A stretch of DNA of 64,000 nt from Gammaproteobacteria bacterium (GCA_013152415.1 JAADGI010000009.1:1-64000); one strand, 5' to 3'; shown: positions 17,851 through 27,777, counted from the first letter of the stretch. Made by a program: numbers and translations. Notes: generated by a model from the sequence alone, not told the origin.

Positions 17851-19158
17851 ATGAATATCACCTCCTTACATATCCTGGTCATCACCACACGATCGCCACT
17901 TCGGCTGGTGGCCGGATTACCGCTGCTCGTCCGAAACGTGCTTGCCGCTACCAGCATCGGCGCACCTAAGGTGACAATCTTATCCGATCTGGCCACAACC
18001 GAATTAACACCAGCCCTGCAACAGATCCAGGCCCACAATCCGGAATTGTCGTTGAACCTGTCCACTCTTTCACAGTGGGTCAACCACGGCATGAAAACCA
18101 TCGGTGACGACAAAATATTGCTCTTGCATACCGACGGCGCAATCAACCCTGCATGGATAAAGACCCTGCTCCAAGACTCTCCTGACCAGAACGAAGCCTT
18201 GACCTATCACTGTGGGAGCAGCGATCACGACCACGTGCTGCTAAGCGCCACCCAACTGAGTCGCACACTCACTACTCTGGGAGAATCAGGCCCAATCACG
18301 GTAGATACTCTGTATAAACAGTTGATTCCAAATACTTGTCAGCGGACTACAGATAAATTTGATCATGCCGCCTACTATGGGTCCATTGTTGATGCCGAGG
18401 ATGTTGTTGAAGTTGAAAAACAGCTCTTTCGCAGATTGGCCAAAAAATCCGACGGTTATGTATCACGTTACCTTAATCGGCCTCTATCAACACATCTGAG
18501 CCGATTACTGCTCCCATTCAACATATCACCAACACAGCTGACCTGGGTCACTGCCTTGTCCGGCATCGCCATGTTTCTGGCTTTTATAAGCGGCCAAACT
18601 TATAGCGTGATCTTGGGCTGCATCTTGTTTCAAGTAGCCTCGATAGTCGATGGTATGGACGGTGAAATTGCCCGGATAAAATTTATGGCCAGTAGTCGTG
18701 GTGCAGCTTGGGACACCGGTGTAGATATGGCCACCAATCTGTTGTTTATTGTCGGCCTGATGTATGCGCTGTCTCTCCAATATGGCCCAAGCTACCTTCA
18801 GCTCGGAATTTACCTGCTGATAATATCGGGCACCGCCATAGGCCTGCTTTCTCTCTTAGTCTACTTTGGACCCGGTGGGGGCAGTTTTGATATCGTGGGC
18901 CAAGCCCTCGTTACCAGACTGGCCGCTTTTCCACGCGCACAAAAAATTATGGCCATTATCGAAAAATGTTTTAAGCGTGATGCCTATGCACTATGCTTTG
19001 CACTGCTCGGGGCTATAGGCTTGGCCTACGCTATCCCCTGGATATTGGCAGTGGGAGTGAGTCTATGGCTACTTGCGGTCATTATTAATACGCCTTACAT
19101 ACTGAACGCACGGTCCGCAGACATACTCCCTGAACACATCAAGGATTTACGTCCATGA
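17851..19158 (+). CDS. CDP-alcohol phosphotransferase with degenerate nucleotidyltransferase-like N-terminus
   Basis: A 435-residue fusion. Residues about 1-160 resemble a sugar-nucleotidyltransferase fold (VAGLPLLVRNVLAA, then GAPKVTILSD), but the glycine-rich nucleotide loop is absent, so this part is probably not catalytic. The C-terminal half is a membrane CDP-alcohol phosphotransferase with a perfect signature: DGEIAR, eight residues, G, three, D, three, D (DGEIARIKFMASSR then GAAWDTGVD). Such fusions are known for making phospho-inositol-type head groups. The position between the exported protein and the RND transporter, with a four-base overlap into the latter, suggests it adds the polar head group to a sphingolipid. 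The exact alcohol is unknown. Confidence 0.78.
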   Translation: MNITSLHILVITTRSPLRLVAGLPLLVRNVLAATSIGAPKVTILSDLATTELTPALQQIQAHNPELSLNLSTLSQWVNHGMKTIGDDKILLLHTDGAINPAWIKTLLQDSPDQNEALTYHCGSSDHDHVLLSATQLSRTLTTLGESGPITVDTLYKQLIPNTCQRTTDKFDHAAYYGSIVDAEDVVEVEKQLFRRLAKKSDGYVSRYLNRPLSTHLSRLLLPFNISPTQLTWVTALSGIAMFLAFISGQTYSVILGCILFQVASIVDGMDGEIARIKFMASSRGAAWDTGVDMATNLLFIVGLMYALSLQYGPSYLQLGIYLLIISGTAIGLLSLLVYFGPGGGSFDIVGQALVTRLAAFPRAQKIMAIIEKCFKRDAYALCFALLGAIGLAYAIPWILAVGVSLWLLAVIINTPYILNARSADILPEHIKDLRP

Positions 19159-21797
19159 GCAGTGAGCCTGCTGACAACAACGACAAAAAAAGCGTCGAGG
19201 CCGCTACCAGTGCGCTAATGGACAGCTTGGCTGGCGCATTCTCGCGCTGGATCATGCGTTACTACATTATTATTATCATTGCTGCCATCCTGGTCAGCGC
19301 AGCATCTTTCCAGTTAGCAACCGGCCTGAAACTCAATACCAATATCTTTGCGCTCATGCCAGATGGTGTGGCCAGCGTTGAAAATCTAAACCGGGTTATG
19401 GAAAAAACCGGTAGCTTCAGCAATGCCATGGTGGTGGTGGACTCACCCGATCCCGATGCTGCTATTCGCTTTCTGCGTGAACTACGCAAACAGGTACTTA
19501 AGTTTCCATGGGTCAGTTCAGCAGAGTTCACCGAAGACACATCGATATTTCAGCGCCACAAACTACTTTACATGGAGACTGCGGACCTCCAGGAGATTAA
19601 GCGTCGCATTGATGCTCGTATCGACTATGAAAAGCGTCACCCAAAAATTACCCTTGAAGACACTGAAGTCAAAATCAGCATCCGGAACAATAGTGGCCCA
19701 AAAAATGTGGGCAAGAAAAAACCTTCTACACCAACCACAACTCCCGCAACCAAGGACCCGTCCGAACAGGCGCGTAATGACAACTCTACGACGGGCCCAC
19801 CGCCATTGGAGTTTGACGATATTGAAGACAAATACCAGAAAAAACAGGGTCATCGTGACAAGACCAGTTCCTCCAAGCGGGTATTTCAGAGCGACGATGG
19901 CCAAATTTCCATCTTGTTGGTCTGGCCACGGGGGGAAACCAGTGATATCGAATTTTCCCGCCACCTGATCAATGACCTACGCAAACTGATTAAGACCATT
20001 GACCCCAGCAAATACCACCCACGTATGCAAGTCGATATCGGTGGCCGGCTACAGGGTCGTGTCATGCAATTTGATGCCGCCATGAATGATTTAAGCAGCA
20101 GCGGTTTATGGTCTATCAGTGCCATTTTATTGCTTCTTGCCTTCTATTATCGTCGCCTGTTTTCGATTCTCTATATTGGCTTGCCTTTGGTTATGGGCAT
20201 CCTATGGACCTTTGGCATCACCCAACTGGCCTTAGGCGGCCTCAATCTGATTACTGTATTCCTGGTAGTGGTGCTGTTTGGCTTGGGGATTGACTTCGGT
20301 ATACACAATCTCACCCGCTACGACGAAGTTCGGCGCTGTGGCGGCTCCCTGGAGGAGGCCCTGACCATCGTCTTTCGACGTACCGGTACGGCGTCCTTTA
20401 TGGCTGCGATCACGACAATTGCTGGGTTTTTTGCCTTATTACTCACCGATTTTCGGGCATTTTTTGAGTTTGGGTTTATCGCTGGCACCGGGGTGGCGCT
20501 CATCTTTGTGTCCATGTATTTGGTGTTCCCGGCGGTCATGCTACTGGCCGAACGCATTGGCCTATACCGTGCAGGCGTGCCCCAGGTAGATGTATGTAAC
20601 GTCACCCGTGAAGGCATCCCAAGACCACGATTGATTCTGTTTATCATGCTGACATTACTGGGCATATCCCTGTTCTATGCCACTAATATTCACTACGAAG
20701 ATGACTTCAAAAAACTAAGCGCAAAAATTCCTGAGTATCAGGCAGTCAAACAAAAAATTGACAAGGTTTTTTCTTTAAGCGCCGACCGGGCAGTCGTTTT
20801 TGTCCCTACCCTTGAGGAAGTGGTTGCTTTGGTGGAATACCTGGAGAACAAAATTGCCACCGACATTGAATCTCCAACCATTAAAAAAGTGAAATCCATC
20901 TACACTGTGGTACCCAATAAACAGGAGCAAGACGAGCGCCTCGCGATCATACGCGACATCAAACGCAATACTGACGAGATTGAAGATTACATCAGTGAAA
21001 AACAACGAGCCAAACTCGCAGATATCATTGACTATCTTGATATAGACCGCCTAAGTGCCCGCGACCTGCCTTCTGCTCTGCGTCGCGTCTACACGGGACT
21101 GCCCGGCTCTGGTGGTTATCTCGTCTATATCTACAACAGTGTTTCCATGTCGAATTCGGCCCAAGCCAAGGCTTTCTCCGATGATATCCGGGAGCTGACA
21201 GTCAATGGTAAAACCTATTACCCCGCCACCGACGCCCTGGTTTTCGTAGACATGCGAGAACTCATGCGCAATGATGCCACCATCGCGGTGTTTGCGGTCA
21301 GTTTTGTTATCTTGTTGGTATTACTGATCAGTTTACGCAGTCTGCGCAAGGTACTTATAGTCATGTTCCCGATAATCTCCGGCACCATCATGATGTTAGG
21401 TATTATGGGGATTTTCGACATCCGTCTGTCCATTTTCAACATGGTGGTATTACCCGCCATTCTTGGCATCGGCGTAGACAACGCCATCCATATCTTTCAT
21501 CGCTATGAAGAAGAAGGGTCTCGCAGTCTGCGCCACGTCATTCGCACCACCGGCTGGGCAGTTGCGATCACTACACTGACCACCCTGTTTGGATTTGCCG
21601 GCATGCTGTCTGCCGGCAACCCGGGATTGCGATCGCTCGGGATACTCGCCTGTATCGGATTAGGCACCTGTTTACTCAATTCCCTGACCACACTACCCGC
21701 CTTGTTACAGTGGATGGAAAATCGAGGGGGTGGTCCGCAACACGGTTTCGGACAAGCGGCATCCTTTGCTATTTCCCGGCAATCGGCCAAGGCCTAG
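19155..21797 (+). CDS. RND/MMPL-family transporter, HpnN-like lipid exporter
   Basis: An 880-residue inner-membrane protein with the duplicated RND layout: one membrane helix near residue 35, a large periplasmic loop, five or six helices (about 315-475), a second helix near 505, a second loop and a final helix bundle (about 700-850). Signature pieces include GLGIDFGIHNL and GIGVDNAIHIFHRYEE in equivalent helices, as in MMPL and hopanoid exporter HpnN. The first loop has an unusual low-complexity Lys/Thr/Pro insert (about residues 175-235). ATG overlaps the stop of the phosphotransferase, so it is translationally coupled. Inferred role: moving the finished sphingolipid to the outer membrane. 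Confidence 0.85.
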   Translation: MSSEPADNNDKKSVEAATSALMDSLAGAFSRWIMRYYIIIIIAAILVSAASFQLATGLKLNTNIFALMPDGVASVENLNRVMEKTGSFSNAMVVVDSPDPDAAIRFLRELRKQVLKFPWVSSAEFTEDTSIFQRHKLLYMETADLQEIKRRIDARIDYEKRHPKITLEDTEVKISIRNNSGPKNVGKKKPSTPTTTPATKDPSEQARNDNSTTGPPPLEFDDIEDKYQKKQGHRDKTSSSKRVFQSDDGQISILLVWPRGETSDIEFSRHLINDLRKLIKTIDPSKYHPRMQVDIGGRLQGRVMQFDAAMNDLSSSGLWSISAILLLLAFYYRRLFSILYIGLPLVMGILWTFGITQLALGGLNLITVFLVVVLFGLGIDFGIHNLTRYDEVRRCGGSLEEALTIVFRRTGTASFMAAITTIAGFFALLLTDFRAFFEFGFIAGTGVALIFVSMYLVFPAVMLLAERIGLYRAGVPQVDVCNVTREGIPRPRLILFIMLTLLGISLFYATNIHYEDDFKKLSAKIPEYQAVKQKIDKVFSLSADRAVVFVPTLEEVVALVEYLENKIATDIESPTIKKVKSIYTVVPNKQEQDERLAIIRDIKRNTDEIEDYISEKQRAKLADIIDYLDIDRLSARDLPSALRRVYTGLPGSGGYLVYIYNSVSMSNSAQAKAFSDDIRELTVNGKTYYPATDALVFVDMRELMRNDATIAVFAVSFVILLVLLISLRSLRKVLIVMFPIISGTIMMLGIMGIFDIRLSIFNMVVLPAILGIGVDNAIHIFHRYEEEGSRSLRHVIRTTGWAVAITTLTTLFGFAGMLSAGNPGLRSLGILACIGLGTCLLNSLTTLPALLQWMENRGGGPQHGFGQAASFAISRQSAKA

Positions 21798-21926
21798 AGG
21801 TCCCCACACCGACCCCACGCATTCCGAGTGGTTATGCGTCATTCCATACCTCGAACAGAACAAGGGACACGAGGGCAACTCGACACAAACCGACTCCTGC
21901 TCCGCCGTATAGTGGGCTAAAACCCC

Positions 21927-22679
21927 CTAAGAACGCGTGGTCAACTTCTCGACGAGGGTCCCCAGGGTGTCCATGGGCAGGGGAAACACAATCGTCGAGC
22001 TCTTCTCACCGGCAATCTCGGTGAGGGTCTGTAGGTATCTCAATTGCAAGGCCTCAGGTTGTTCCGCCAGGGTTCGGGCCGCATCCAGCAGTTTGGCGGC
22101 GGCCTGGCTTTCACCTTCGGCATGGATGATCTTGGCACGCCGCTCCCGTTCCGCTTCAGCCTGTTTGGCGATGGCGCGAATCATGCTCTCGTCCAGGTCG
22201 ATATGTTTGATCTCCACATTGGCCACCTTGATGCCCCAAGCATCGGTCTGCTTGTCGAGGATGGTCTGGATGTCCTGGTTGAGTTTATCCCGACTCGACA
22301 GCATTTCGTCCAACTCATGCTGGCCCAATACCGAGCGCAAGGTAGTCTGGGCCAGTTGGCTGGTGGCCATATAGAAGTTTTCCACCTGGATGATGGCGCG
22401 TTCGGGGTCGATGACACGAAAATACACCACCGCGTTGACCTTCACCGACACGTTGTCCCGTGAGATCACGTCCTGGGTGGGGACATCCATGACCACAGTG
22501 CGCAAGTCCACCCGCTCCATTTTTTGAATACCCGGGATAATGATAATAAGGCCGGGACCCTTAACCTTCCAAAACCGGCCCAGCATAAAGACCACGCCCC
22601 GTTCATACTCCCGCAAAATACGAATGGCGGTAAATAAAAGGGCAAAAATGAAAATGATAAAACCGGCTACCGTCGTCAT
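21927..22679 (-). CDS. SPFH/band 7 protein (slipin-type) paired with NfeD
   Basis: A 250-residue membrane protein with one N-terminal hydrophobic helix followed by an SPFH/stomatin domain: [27 protein letters not shown], then [13 protein letters not shown] and DAWGIKV. A helical region with [15 protein letters not shown] supports assembly into large rings. ATG at 22679 overlaps the stop of the NfeD gene, which precedes it in the operon; the longer frame lies inside that gene. Slipin-NfeD pairs are widespread, and the protease part of NfeD is known to cleave the slipin in some archaea. The pair ends convergently with the sphingolipid operon. Confidence 0.93.
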   Translation of the reverse strand: MTTVAGFIIFIFALLFTAIRILREYERGVVFMLGRFWKVKGPGLIIIIPGIQKMERVDLRTVVMDVPTQDVISRDNVSVKVNAVVYFRVIDPERAIIQVENFYMATSQLAQTTLRSVLGQHELDEMLSSRDKLNQDIQTILDKQTDAWGIKVANVEIKHIDLDESMIRAIAKQAEAERERRAKIIHAEGESQAAAKLLDAARTLAEQPEALQLRYLQTLTEIAGEKSSTIVFPLPMDTLGTLVEKLTTRS

Positions 22680-24103
22680 GTGGCGCTCTCCTCGTTCGTT
22701 GTGTGGGGTTGTACCTGGAGCACCAGGCCATCCATTTTGGTCACGCGGACCTGTTGCCCCGCGCTGATTGGGGTGTCGCTGCGGGCGCTCCATTCTTCAC
22801 TATGGATACGGATACGTCCCTGGCCTTGAAAAGACTCCAGGGCCTCCCCCACGCCACCGATCATCTGTTCGGCGCCACTGACCACGGGCCGGTTACGGGA
22901 CTTCACCGCCAGAGTCGACACACCTACGAATAACAAGGCATTGGCCACCCCCAGGGTGATAATGAACGGCAGGGACACCCCATAACCACTGCCGCCATCG
23001 TCAATCAGGATGATCGAGCCGATAACGAAGGCCACCACCCCACCGATACCCAAGGCCCCGAAACTGGGCACAAAGGCCTCCCCGATCATAAACGCCACCC
23101 CCAGCAGGATGAGTGCGGCCCCGGCATAATTCACCGGCAACACCTGGGCCGCATACAGGGCCAACAGCAGGCAAATTCCCCCGACCACCCCAGGCAAGAC
23201 ATAGCCGGGGTTGAGCAATTCGTAAATCAGACCAAACATCCCCAGAGTCATGAGCAGGGGCAAAATATTCGGATCGGTAATCACCGACAGCAATCGATTG
23301 CGCCAGTCGGGCATCACCTCTACAACCTCCGCCCCTGCCGTGTTTAATGCAAACTCCTGTTCCTTGACCGTCACCTTGCGGCCATGAATTTTGCTAAGCA
23401 GGTCCTCCACGTCAATGGCCACCAGGTCTACGATATTGCGCTTCACCGCCACATCCGCCTCGAGGCTGGCCGCCTCACGCACCGCCTCCTCGGCCCAATC
23501 CACATTGCGTCCCCGCAATTTTGCCAGGCTACGAATATAGGCCACCGCATCATTGACCATTTTTTTACTCATGGCATCCGTCGGGGCCTTGGCATGGTCG
23601 GATTTCTTACTTTTGCCTCCCCCCCCCGGTTTGCCTTTACCGTATTTATCTTTAATGGGCTCAATGGCGTCAGGCTTGTCCGGCACACCGGGCATACCAC
23701 CAATCTGTACCGGGGTAGCGGCCCCCAAATTCGTGGCCGGGGCCATGGCGGCCACATGGCTGGCATAAAGGATGTAGGTCCCGGCGCTGGCGGCGCGAGA
23801 TCCACTGGGAGCCACAAAACTGGCCACCGGAACCGGCGACGCCAGAATATCGCGGACAATACGGCGCATGGCAGTATCCAGGCCCCCGGGGGTATTCATT
23901 TTAATGACCACCAACTCGGCGTTCATGGCCTGGGCACGCCCCAGACCACGATGAATATAGTCACTGGTAGCAGGCCCAATGGGACCGTCTATTTCCAGCA
24001 CCAACACCTGCCTGCCGGTAGCCGGTGATGTCGCCAGGATATAGGCCGGCCACAGCAATACCAAGGCGCTGAGGACGGTACGTATTGAACGAAACTGGCT
24101 CAT
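22676..24103 (-). CDS. NfeD-type membrane serine protease, long form
   Basis: A 475-residue long-form NfeD. A signal-like N-terminus is followed by a ClpP-class protease domain: [13 protein letters not shown], the nucleophile serine region [17 protein letters not shown], and a lysine candidate in [10 protein letters not shown] low-complexity Gly/Lys insert (around [15 protein letters not shown]) interrupts it near residue 160. Then come four membrane helices (about 285-400) and a C-terminal OB-fold domain (about 410-475). The enzyme is thought to trim the partner SPFH protein. It is first in the two-gene operon, overlapping the next gene by four bases. Confidence 0.93.
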   Translation of the reverse strand: MSQFRSIRTVLSALVLLWPAYILATSPATGRQVLVLEIDGPIGPATSDYIHRGLGRAQAMNAELVVIKMNTPGGLDTAMRRIVRDILASPVPVASFVAPSGSRAASAGTYILYASHVAAMAPATNLGAATPVQIGGMPGVPDKPDAIEPIKDKYGKGKPGGGGKSKKSDHAKAPTDAMSKKMVNDAVAYIRSLAKLRGRNVDWAEEAVREAASLEADVAVKRNIVDLVAIDVEDLLSKIHGRKVTVKEQEFALNTAGAEVVEVMPDWRNRLLSVITDPNILPLLMTLGMFGLIYELLNPGYVLPGVVGGICLLLALYAAQVLPVNYAGAALILLGVAFMIGEAFVPSFGALGIGGVVAFVIGSIILIDDGGSGYGVSLPFIITLGVANALLFVGVSTLAVKSRNRPVVSGAEQMIGGVGEALESFQGQGRIRIHSEEWSARSDTPISAGQQVRVTKMDGLVLQVQPHTTNEESAT

Positions 24104-24145
24104 GTATGACTAACCATAGCAGAGACCGGCACTAATGAGGATAGT

Positions 24146-24251
24146 CCGCCGTCGCCTCTGGGCGGAGCAAACAAGACACTCTGATGGGCTGATATCGCCC
24201 TGTCAGAGACCCCCGTCACAAGGGTGAAAAGAAGTCTGGTCCTGTGACGGC
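24146..24251. other. Three consecutive stem-loops between divergent genes
   Basis: Between nfeD (minus) and a small plus-strand gene lie three hairpins in a row: CCGCC...GGGCGG near 24150-24169, CTCTGA-TGGGC...GCCC-TG-TCAGAG at about 24179-24208, and CCGTCACAAGG...CCTGTGACGG at about 24213-24251 (one bulge). No T-run follows any of them. They may form a leader or small RNA, or be binding sites. Confidence 0.4.
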
Positions 24252-24378
24252 CATGGGTATGTCAGGATGGGTGAAAGGGGGCACAAACTACCCAGATGGC
24301 GCCCTATGCCACACGGACAGATGGGATATACTTTGGTGCGGGTTAGTCCAATCTCGCCGATCCGAATAGGCCATTACA

Positions 24379-24735
24379 ATGCAGATCAGCAAGTCACCAC
24401 TCTCAGCACTGCGGCCACTGAGTCCACCTGCCCCAGTCAATAAAGTGGGGCAGTGGGCGGACGAGGGTGGATCGGGCTACACCCCACTGGCAAGCAATGG
24501 GCATAGCCCAACAGTACAGGCTGTGGTGGGGTTACCCCCACAACGGGGCACACCTCTCGAATCAGGCGAGCTATCGGAGAAACTATCGAACCACGAAATC
24601 ACCGGTGTCTTGGGTGCTGAACAGGCACCCTCCGCCCACCGGCGGGCCCAAGCCCTGTCCGCTTACCGCCAACTCGCTGACCAGACCCTGGAACCCCAAG
24701 GGGGCCGACTAGTGGGTATTGATGTAAGGGCCTGA
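24379..24735 (+). CDS. 118-aa hypothetical protein
   Basis: A 118-residue protein, Pro/Gly/Ser-rich and probably disordered in the first 60 residues, then helical with AHRRAQALSAYRQLADQ. There is no signal peptide or membrane segment. No strong ribosome site is visible before ATG. The second half reads like real coding sequence, but I do not recognise a family and cannot exclude that it is spurious. It is divergent from the NfeD gene. Confidence 0.45.
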   Translation: MQISKSPLSALRPLSPPAPVNKVGQWADEGGSGYTPLASNGHSPTVQAVVGLPPQRGTPLESGELSEKLSNHEITGVLGAEQAPSAHRRAQALSAYRQLADQTLEPQGGRLVGIDVRA

Positions 24736-24779
24736 TTAAGGGGCGCCCCTACTCAGGGTGCGCCCTGGGTGGGGATTAT

Positions 24780-24974
24780 CTAGTGCGTGAGCTTAGGCCC
24801 ACAAGGCAAGGCGCTCAGGTCGGGGCACTCAATGGAAATGATCTCCATCTCCCCCAGCCATGGCTGATAAGGGGTCATGGCCACCCACTCTTCCATCCCC
24901 GACAAGGAATCTCGCATCATCAATTCCAGGCCCAACTCGGCATTAAGGGTTTTGTTAAGTCGATGCTTAGGCAT
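24780..24974 (-). CDS. 64-aa hypothetical protein
   Basis: A 64-residue acidic protein beginning MPKHRLNKTLNAELGLELM and ending with IISIECPDLSALPCGP. The start at 24974 follows a GGAGG-like ribosome site (GGACGCTAGAG, moderate); the longer frame to 25058 is unsupported. No known family or membrane segment. Small size and absence of a family leave doubt, but composition is protein-like. Confidence 0.45.
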   Translation of the reverse strand: MPKHRLNKTLNAELGLELMMRDSLSGMEEWVAMTPYQPWLGEMEIISIECPDLSALPCGPKLTH

Positions 24975-25258
24975 CTCTAGCGTCCTCCAAAACGGGTGTT
25001 CGCAAGAGTTATCGGCCTTCAACCTTGAAACTTGAGTGCAGACTAAAATTTGGCCCATCCCTAATTTAATCAGAAATTCCCCAATTAATTATTGGTCATT
25101 ACAAGGGCCTTTCAGGCCGTGAACACCTTGGTAGGCCACCACAAAACATGGTACTTTGTCCGCTGGACAGCAGCAGTACCATCACCCTATAAAAACAAAG
25201 GCATACATAGCCGCCAACGCCTGTTCAAATTTAATTTTCATCCACTCGCCGACAACCC

Positions 25259-25717
25259 ATGAAACGCACAAAAAACCCCGGAACAAAATCGTCCTTCCTG
25301 GTACGCCTGTTGTCCGGTAAAACGAAATTGGGCAGCCCCAAAAACCCGTTAACCAAGACAAATTCCGGCCTAAGCGAATACTCAACCATAGTGGGGGTAG
25401 ATGGTTCAGTGGCACCATCCAAAAAGCCGCGACGCCGCACCCGGCGTGATCACTACCTGGAGGCAAAATGGCATGTCAGCCTGACCCAGAATATGGTTCG
25501 TCATATCTCTGGACTCGAGGCGCAACTTGAACTCAACACTGACGGGTCTCTGGTCGCACACCCGGTCCATGGAGAATCATTCAGCAAGCTCCCGACCGAG
25601 ACCCAATGCAGATTTCTGGCCGAAGGCGCAGAGGCCTATGAACGTGTGCTGGATGTACGCAACCCTGAGTGGAGAAAAACGGTCTCCAATATCAGGACAC
25701 AGCGAGACGACAGCTAG
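25259..25717 (+). CDS. 152-aa hypothetical basic protein
   Basis: A 152-residue protein with a very basic, likely disordered N-terminal third (KRTKNPGTKSSF and later KKPRRRTRRDHY) and a helical, more acidic C-terminal half (LPTETQCRFLAEGAEAYERV). No membrane segment. No family recognised; the basic segment could bind nucleic acid. It is convergent with the patatin gene, 16 bases apart. Confidence 0.5.
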   Translation: MKRTKNPGTKSSFLVRLLSGKTKLGSPKNPLTKTNSGLSEYSTIVGVDGSVAPSKKPRRRTRRDHYLEAKWHVSLTQNMVRHISGLEAQLELNTDGSLVAHPVHGESFSKLPTETQCRFLAEGAEAYERVLDVRNPEWRKTVSNIRTQRDDS

Positions 25718-25733
25718 TCATCCATAACCACAC

Positions 25734-26912
25734 TCAAACACCATCGCCACCCTCATAACCGTCATCATTCAGGAATGCCATCAACTCATCCTTCACCACC
25801 ATGGTGTCCCTATACCCCTGGTTGATGAGTTCGCGGCAATAGGCTCGTTCAAAAAGTAAATAGCTTATCAGCCCCCGCCCCTCTGCCTTGAGTGCACCGA
25901 TAGCACGCAGCAAATAACGCACTGGCCGAGGAAAGTCATGGTAGTGGCGTGCGGCAATGGCCGAAATATCCTGGCTGGGGGAGATACGTAAGGTTTCTAC
26001 CCGGCGCAGTGTTGATCCCTCTTCTTCCAACCGATGGTTCGGAATGAGGCTGATGGTCTTGTTGATGCGTTGCAGACGCTCTAAATCCGTATACAGACTA
26101 TCCAGAAACAAGGTATCGAGTATAAAACCTGCAATCTGCCCAAATCCTGGATAGCTGGCAACATACTGTTCACGGGGCAGGTGCACCAACTTCTCACGCC
26201 GCACACCAATCACCAATAACCTTTGGGCGCCTAAGTGCAGCGCCGGACTCAAGGGTGCTGACTGGCGCATGGAACCATCACCGAAATACTCACGACTGAC
26301 TTGTACTGCCGGAAATATCAAGGGTATGGCGGCGGACGCAACAAGGTGGTCGGTGGTGATCTGTGTCGCACTGCCCACACGGCGTTCTCGACGCCAGGTC
26401 TGTATATCGGGCCGGGCCTGAAAAAAAGATACCGAATCGCCCGAGGTATAGCCCGACGCAGTAATACACACTGCATCCAGTACGCCCTTGTCGATGTTAC
26501 TCTGAATTTCTTTACAGGGGACGACCTCATCAAGAAGGTCTCGCAGCGGTTGATTATCAAGCAACGAATGGGGTTTATAGGGCCACAGCCCGGCCGAGGC
26601 CACTGCAGCAAACCAGCGCAATATACGCAAACTCATGGACCGGGCATCGGCGCGAAAAACCTGATCGACGTGGAAGTTTTCCCACACCCACACCAAGCGA
26701 CGCACCCCCTCTTGAAATCGATCTGCGTAGATTGCCAAGGCCGCAGCATTGATTGCACCGGCGCTGGACCCACAAATGATACGAAAGGGGTTGGCCGCAC
26801 CCTCAGGCAGCAATTTGGCCACGGCCTTGAGCACACCGACCTGATAGGCCGCCCGCGCACCCCCTCCGGTCAATATGAGTCCAATCTTCGGTTTGTCTGC
26901 GGCCATGCCCAT
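25734..26912 (-). CDS. Patatin-like phospholipase
   Basis: A 392-residue lipid acyl hydrolase of the patatin family. The oxyanion loop TGGGARAAYQVGVLKA is at the N-terminus, the nucleophile elbow GSSAG is near residue 49 and the catalytic aspartate lies in YFGDGSMRQ; all three key elements are present. No signal peptide is seen, so it should work in the cytosol or at the inner membrane face. The frame starts MGMAADK; the second ATG two codons later is equally possible. It is divergent from the PilZ gene across a region with a large inverted repeat. Confidence 0.92.
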   Translation of the reverse strand: MGMAADKPKIGLILTGGGARAAYQVGVLKAVAKLLPEGAANPFRIICGSSAGAINAAALAIYADRFQEGVRRLVWVWENFHVDQVFRADARSMSLRILRWFAAVASAGLWPYKPHSLLDNQPLRDLLDEVVPCKEIQSNIDKGVLDAVCITASGYTSGDSVSFFQARPDIQTWRRERRVGSATQITTDHLVASAAIPLIFPAVQVSREYFGDGSMRQSAPLSPALHLGAQRLLVIGVRREKLVHLPREQYVASYPGFGQIAGFILDTLFLDSLYTDLERLQRINKTISLIPNHRLEEEGSTLRRVETLRISPSQDISAIAARHYHDFPRPVRYLLRAIGALKAEGRGLISYLLFERAYCRELINQGYRDTMVVKDELMAFLNDDGYEGGDGV

Positions 26913-26981
26913 AGTCTATTTATCAGCCAGAGCACCCATCTCATAATTGCCCGGCATTACTTAGAAAGAAAAGCGAAAGCT

Positions 26982-27078
26982 ACCCGACACCCTTCATCAG
27001 TGGGTGTTGGCAACATGGACGCTGCCACCAAGCATACAGGGACGTATTGACCGCGTCCCGCTGATGAAGGTGCCGGGT
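26982..27078. repeat. Large imperfect inverted repeat between patatin and PilZ genes
   Basis: Arms ACCCGACACCCTTCATCAG... (26982-27004) and CCCGCTGATGAAGG... (27057-27078) are complementary at about 20 of 23 positions, with a 52-base loop. It lies between divergent starts. Next to the right arm is ATGAACTCATTATTAA (27084-27099), a motif also found around the amidohydrolase gene. It could be a small repeat element or a regulatory hairpin. Confidence 0.55.
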
Positions 27079-27159
27079 TAACCCATGAACTCATTATTAA
27101 GGCTGCTATACTGTGTATAGACCGTCCTGACAAGCCACTAAACACCCAGAAAGCCAAGA

Positions 27160-27525
27160 ATGAATTCTAAACGTCGATTTACCCGCATTCCCTTTGATAC
27201 CCTGGCGTTCCTGGTGTCGGATACCGCCCGTCACGAAACTGAGCTTTTGGATATTTCCCTCAACGGAGCCCTGGTAAACGATCCCCAGGCCAATGAGCTC
27301 AATCTCGATGATACCGTTCGCCTGGAGGTGCATCTGCAAGACCCAGGCAAGGTGATCACCATGGTAGGCCATGTGGCCCACCGTGAGAATGAACGCCTCG
27401 GCATTCATTGTGAAACCATCGATCTCGACAGCATCACCCAACTGCGTCGCCTGGTGGAACTCAACCTGGGTGATACCGGGATGCTGCACCGTGAATTGGC
27501 GGCCCTACTGGATGCAAACAGATAG
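27160..27525 (+). CDS. PilZ-domain protein (c-di-GMP receptor)
   Basis: A 121-residue, single-domain PilZ protein. The c-di-GMP-binding residues are present: RRFTR (RxxxR) right at the N-terminus and LDISLNGALV (DxSxxG) at about residue 28. It should bind c-di-GMP in the cytosol and pass the signal to an unknown partner. A 40-residue C-terminal helical tail follows. The dual GGDEF/EAL enzyme at 10076-12802 is the only c-di-GMP-turnover gene seen in the window; no link is proven. Confidence 0.92.
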   Translation: MNSKRRFTRIPFDTLAFLVSDTARHETELLDISLNGALVNDPQANELNLDDTVRLEVHLQDPGKVITMVGHVAHRENERLGIHCETIDLDSITQLRRLVELNLGDTGMLHRELAALLDANR

Positions 27526-27777
27526 ACGTCGACCCGACGTGTAACGAGGCATCTCGATCTAATGACAACGCAGGGCCTCGCTGAAGCACAAAGCACGCGA
27601 AGTTTTTCCGTTTTGTTGGATATGGAAAAACTTTTGTTTGAGACCCAAGCTATGGTTTGAACACGTCAGCCCTTTGCGTCCTCCACACCTTTGCGCGCTC
27701 CGCGTTATCCGTGTGTTGTAAAAGATATTCCGACCCCCCAACCATGAGCCTTAGAATAAAACGGGGTGTGCCAGAAA

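Noticed and set aside
23384-24028. 214-codon plus-strand open frame opposite nfeD
   Set aside because: Shadow of the protease domain in a GC-rich gene; composition not protein-like.
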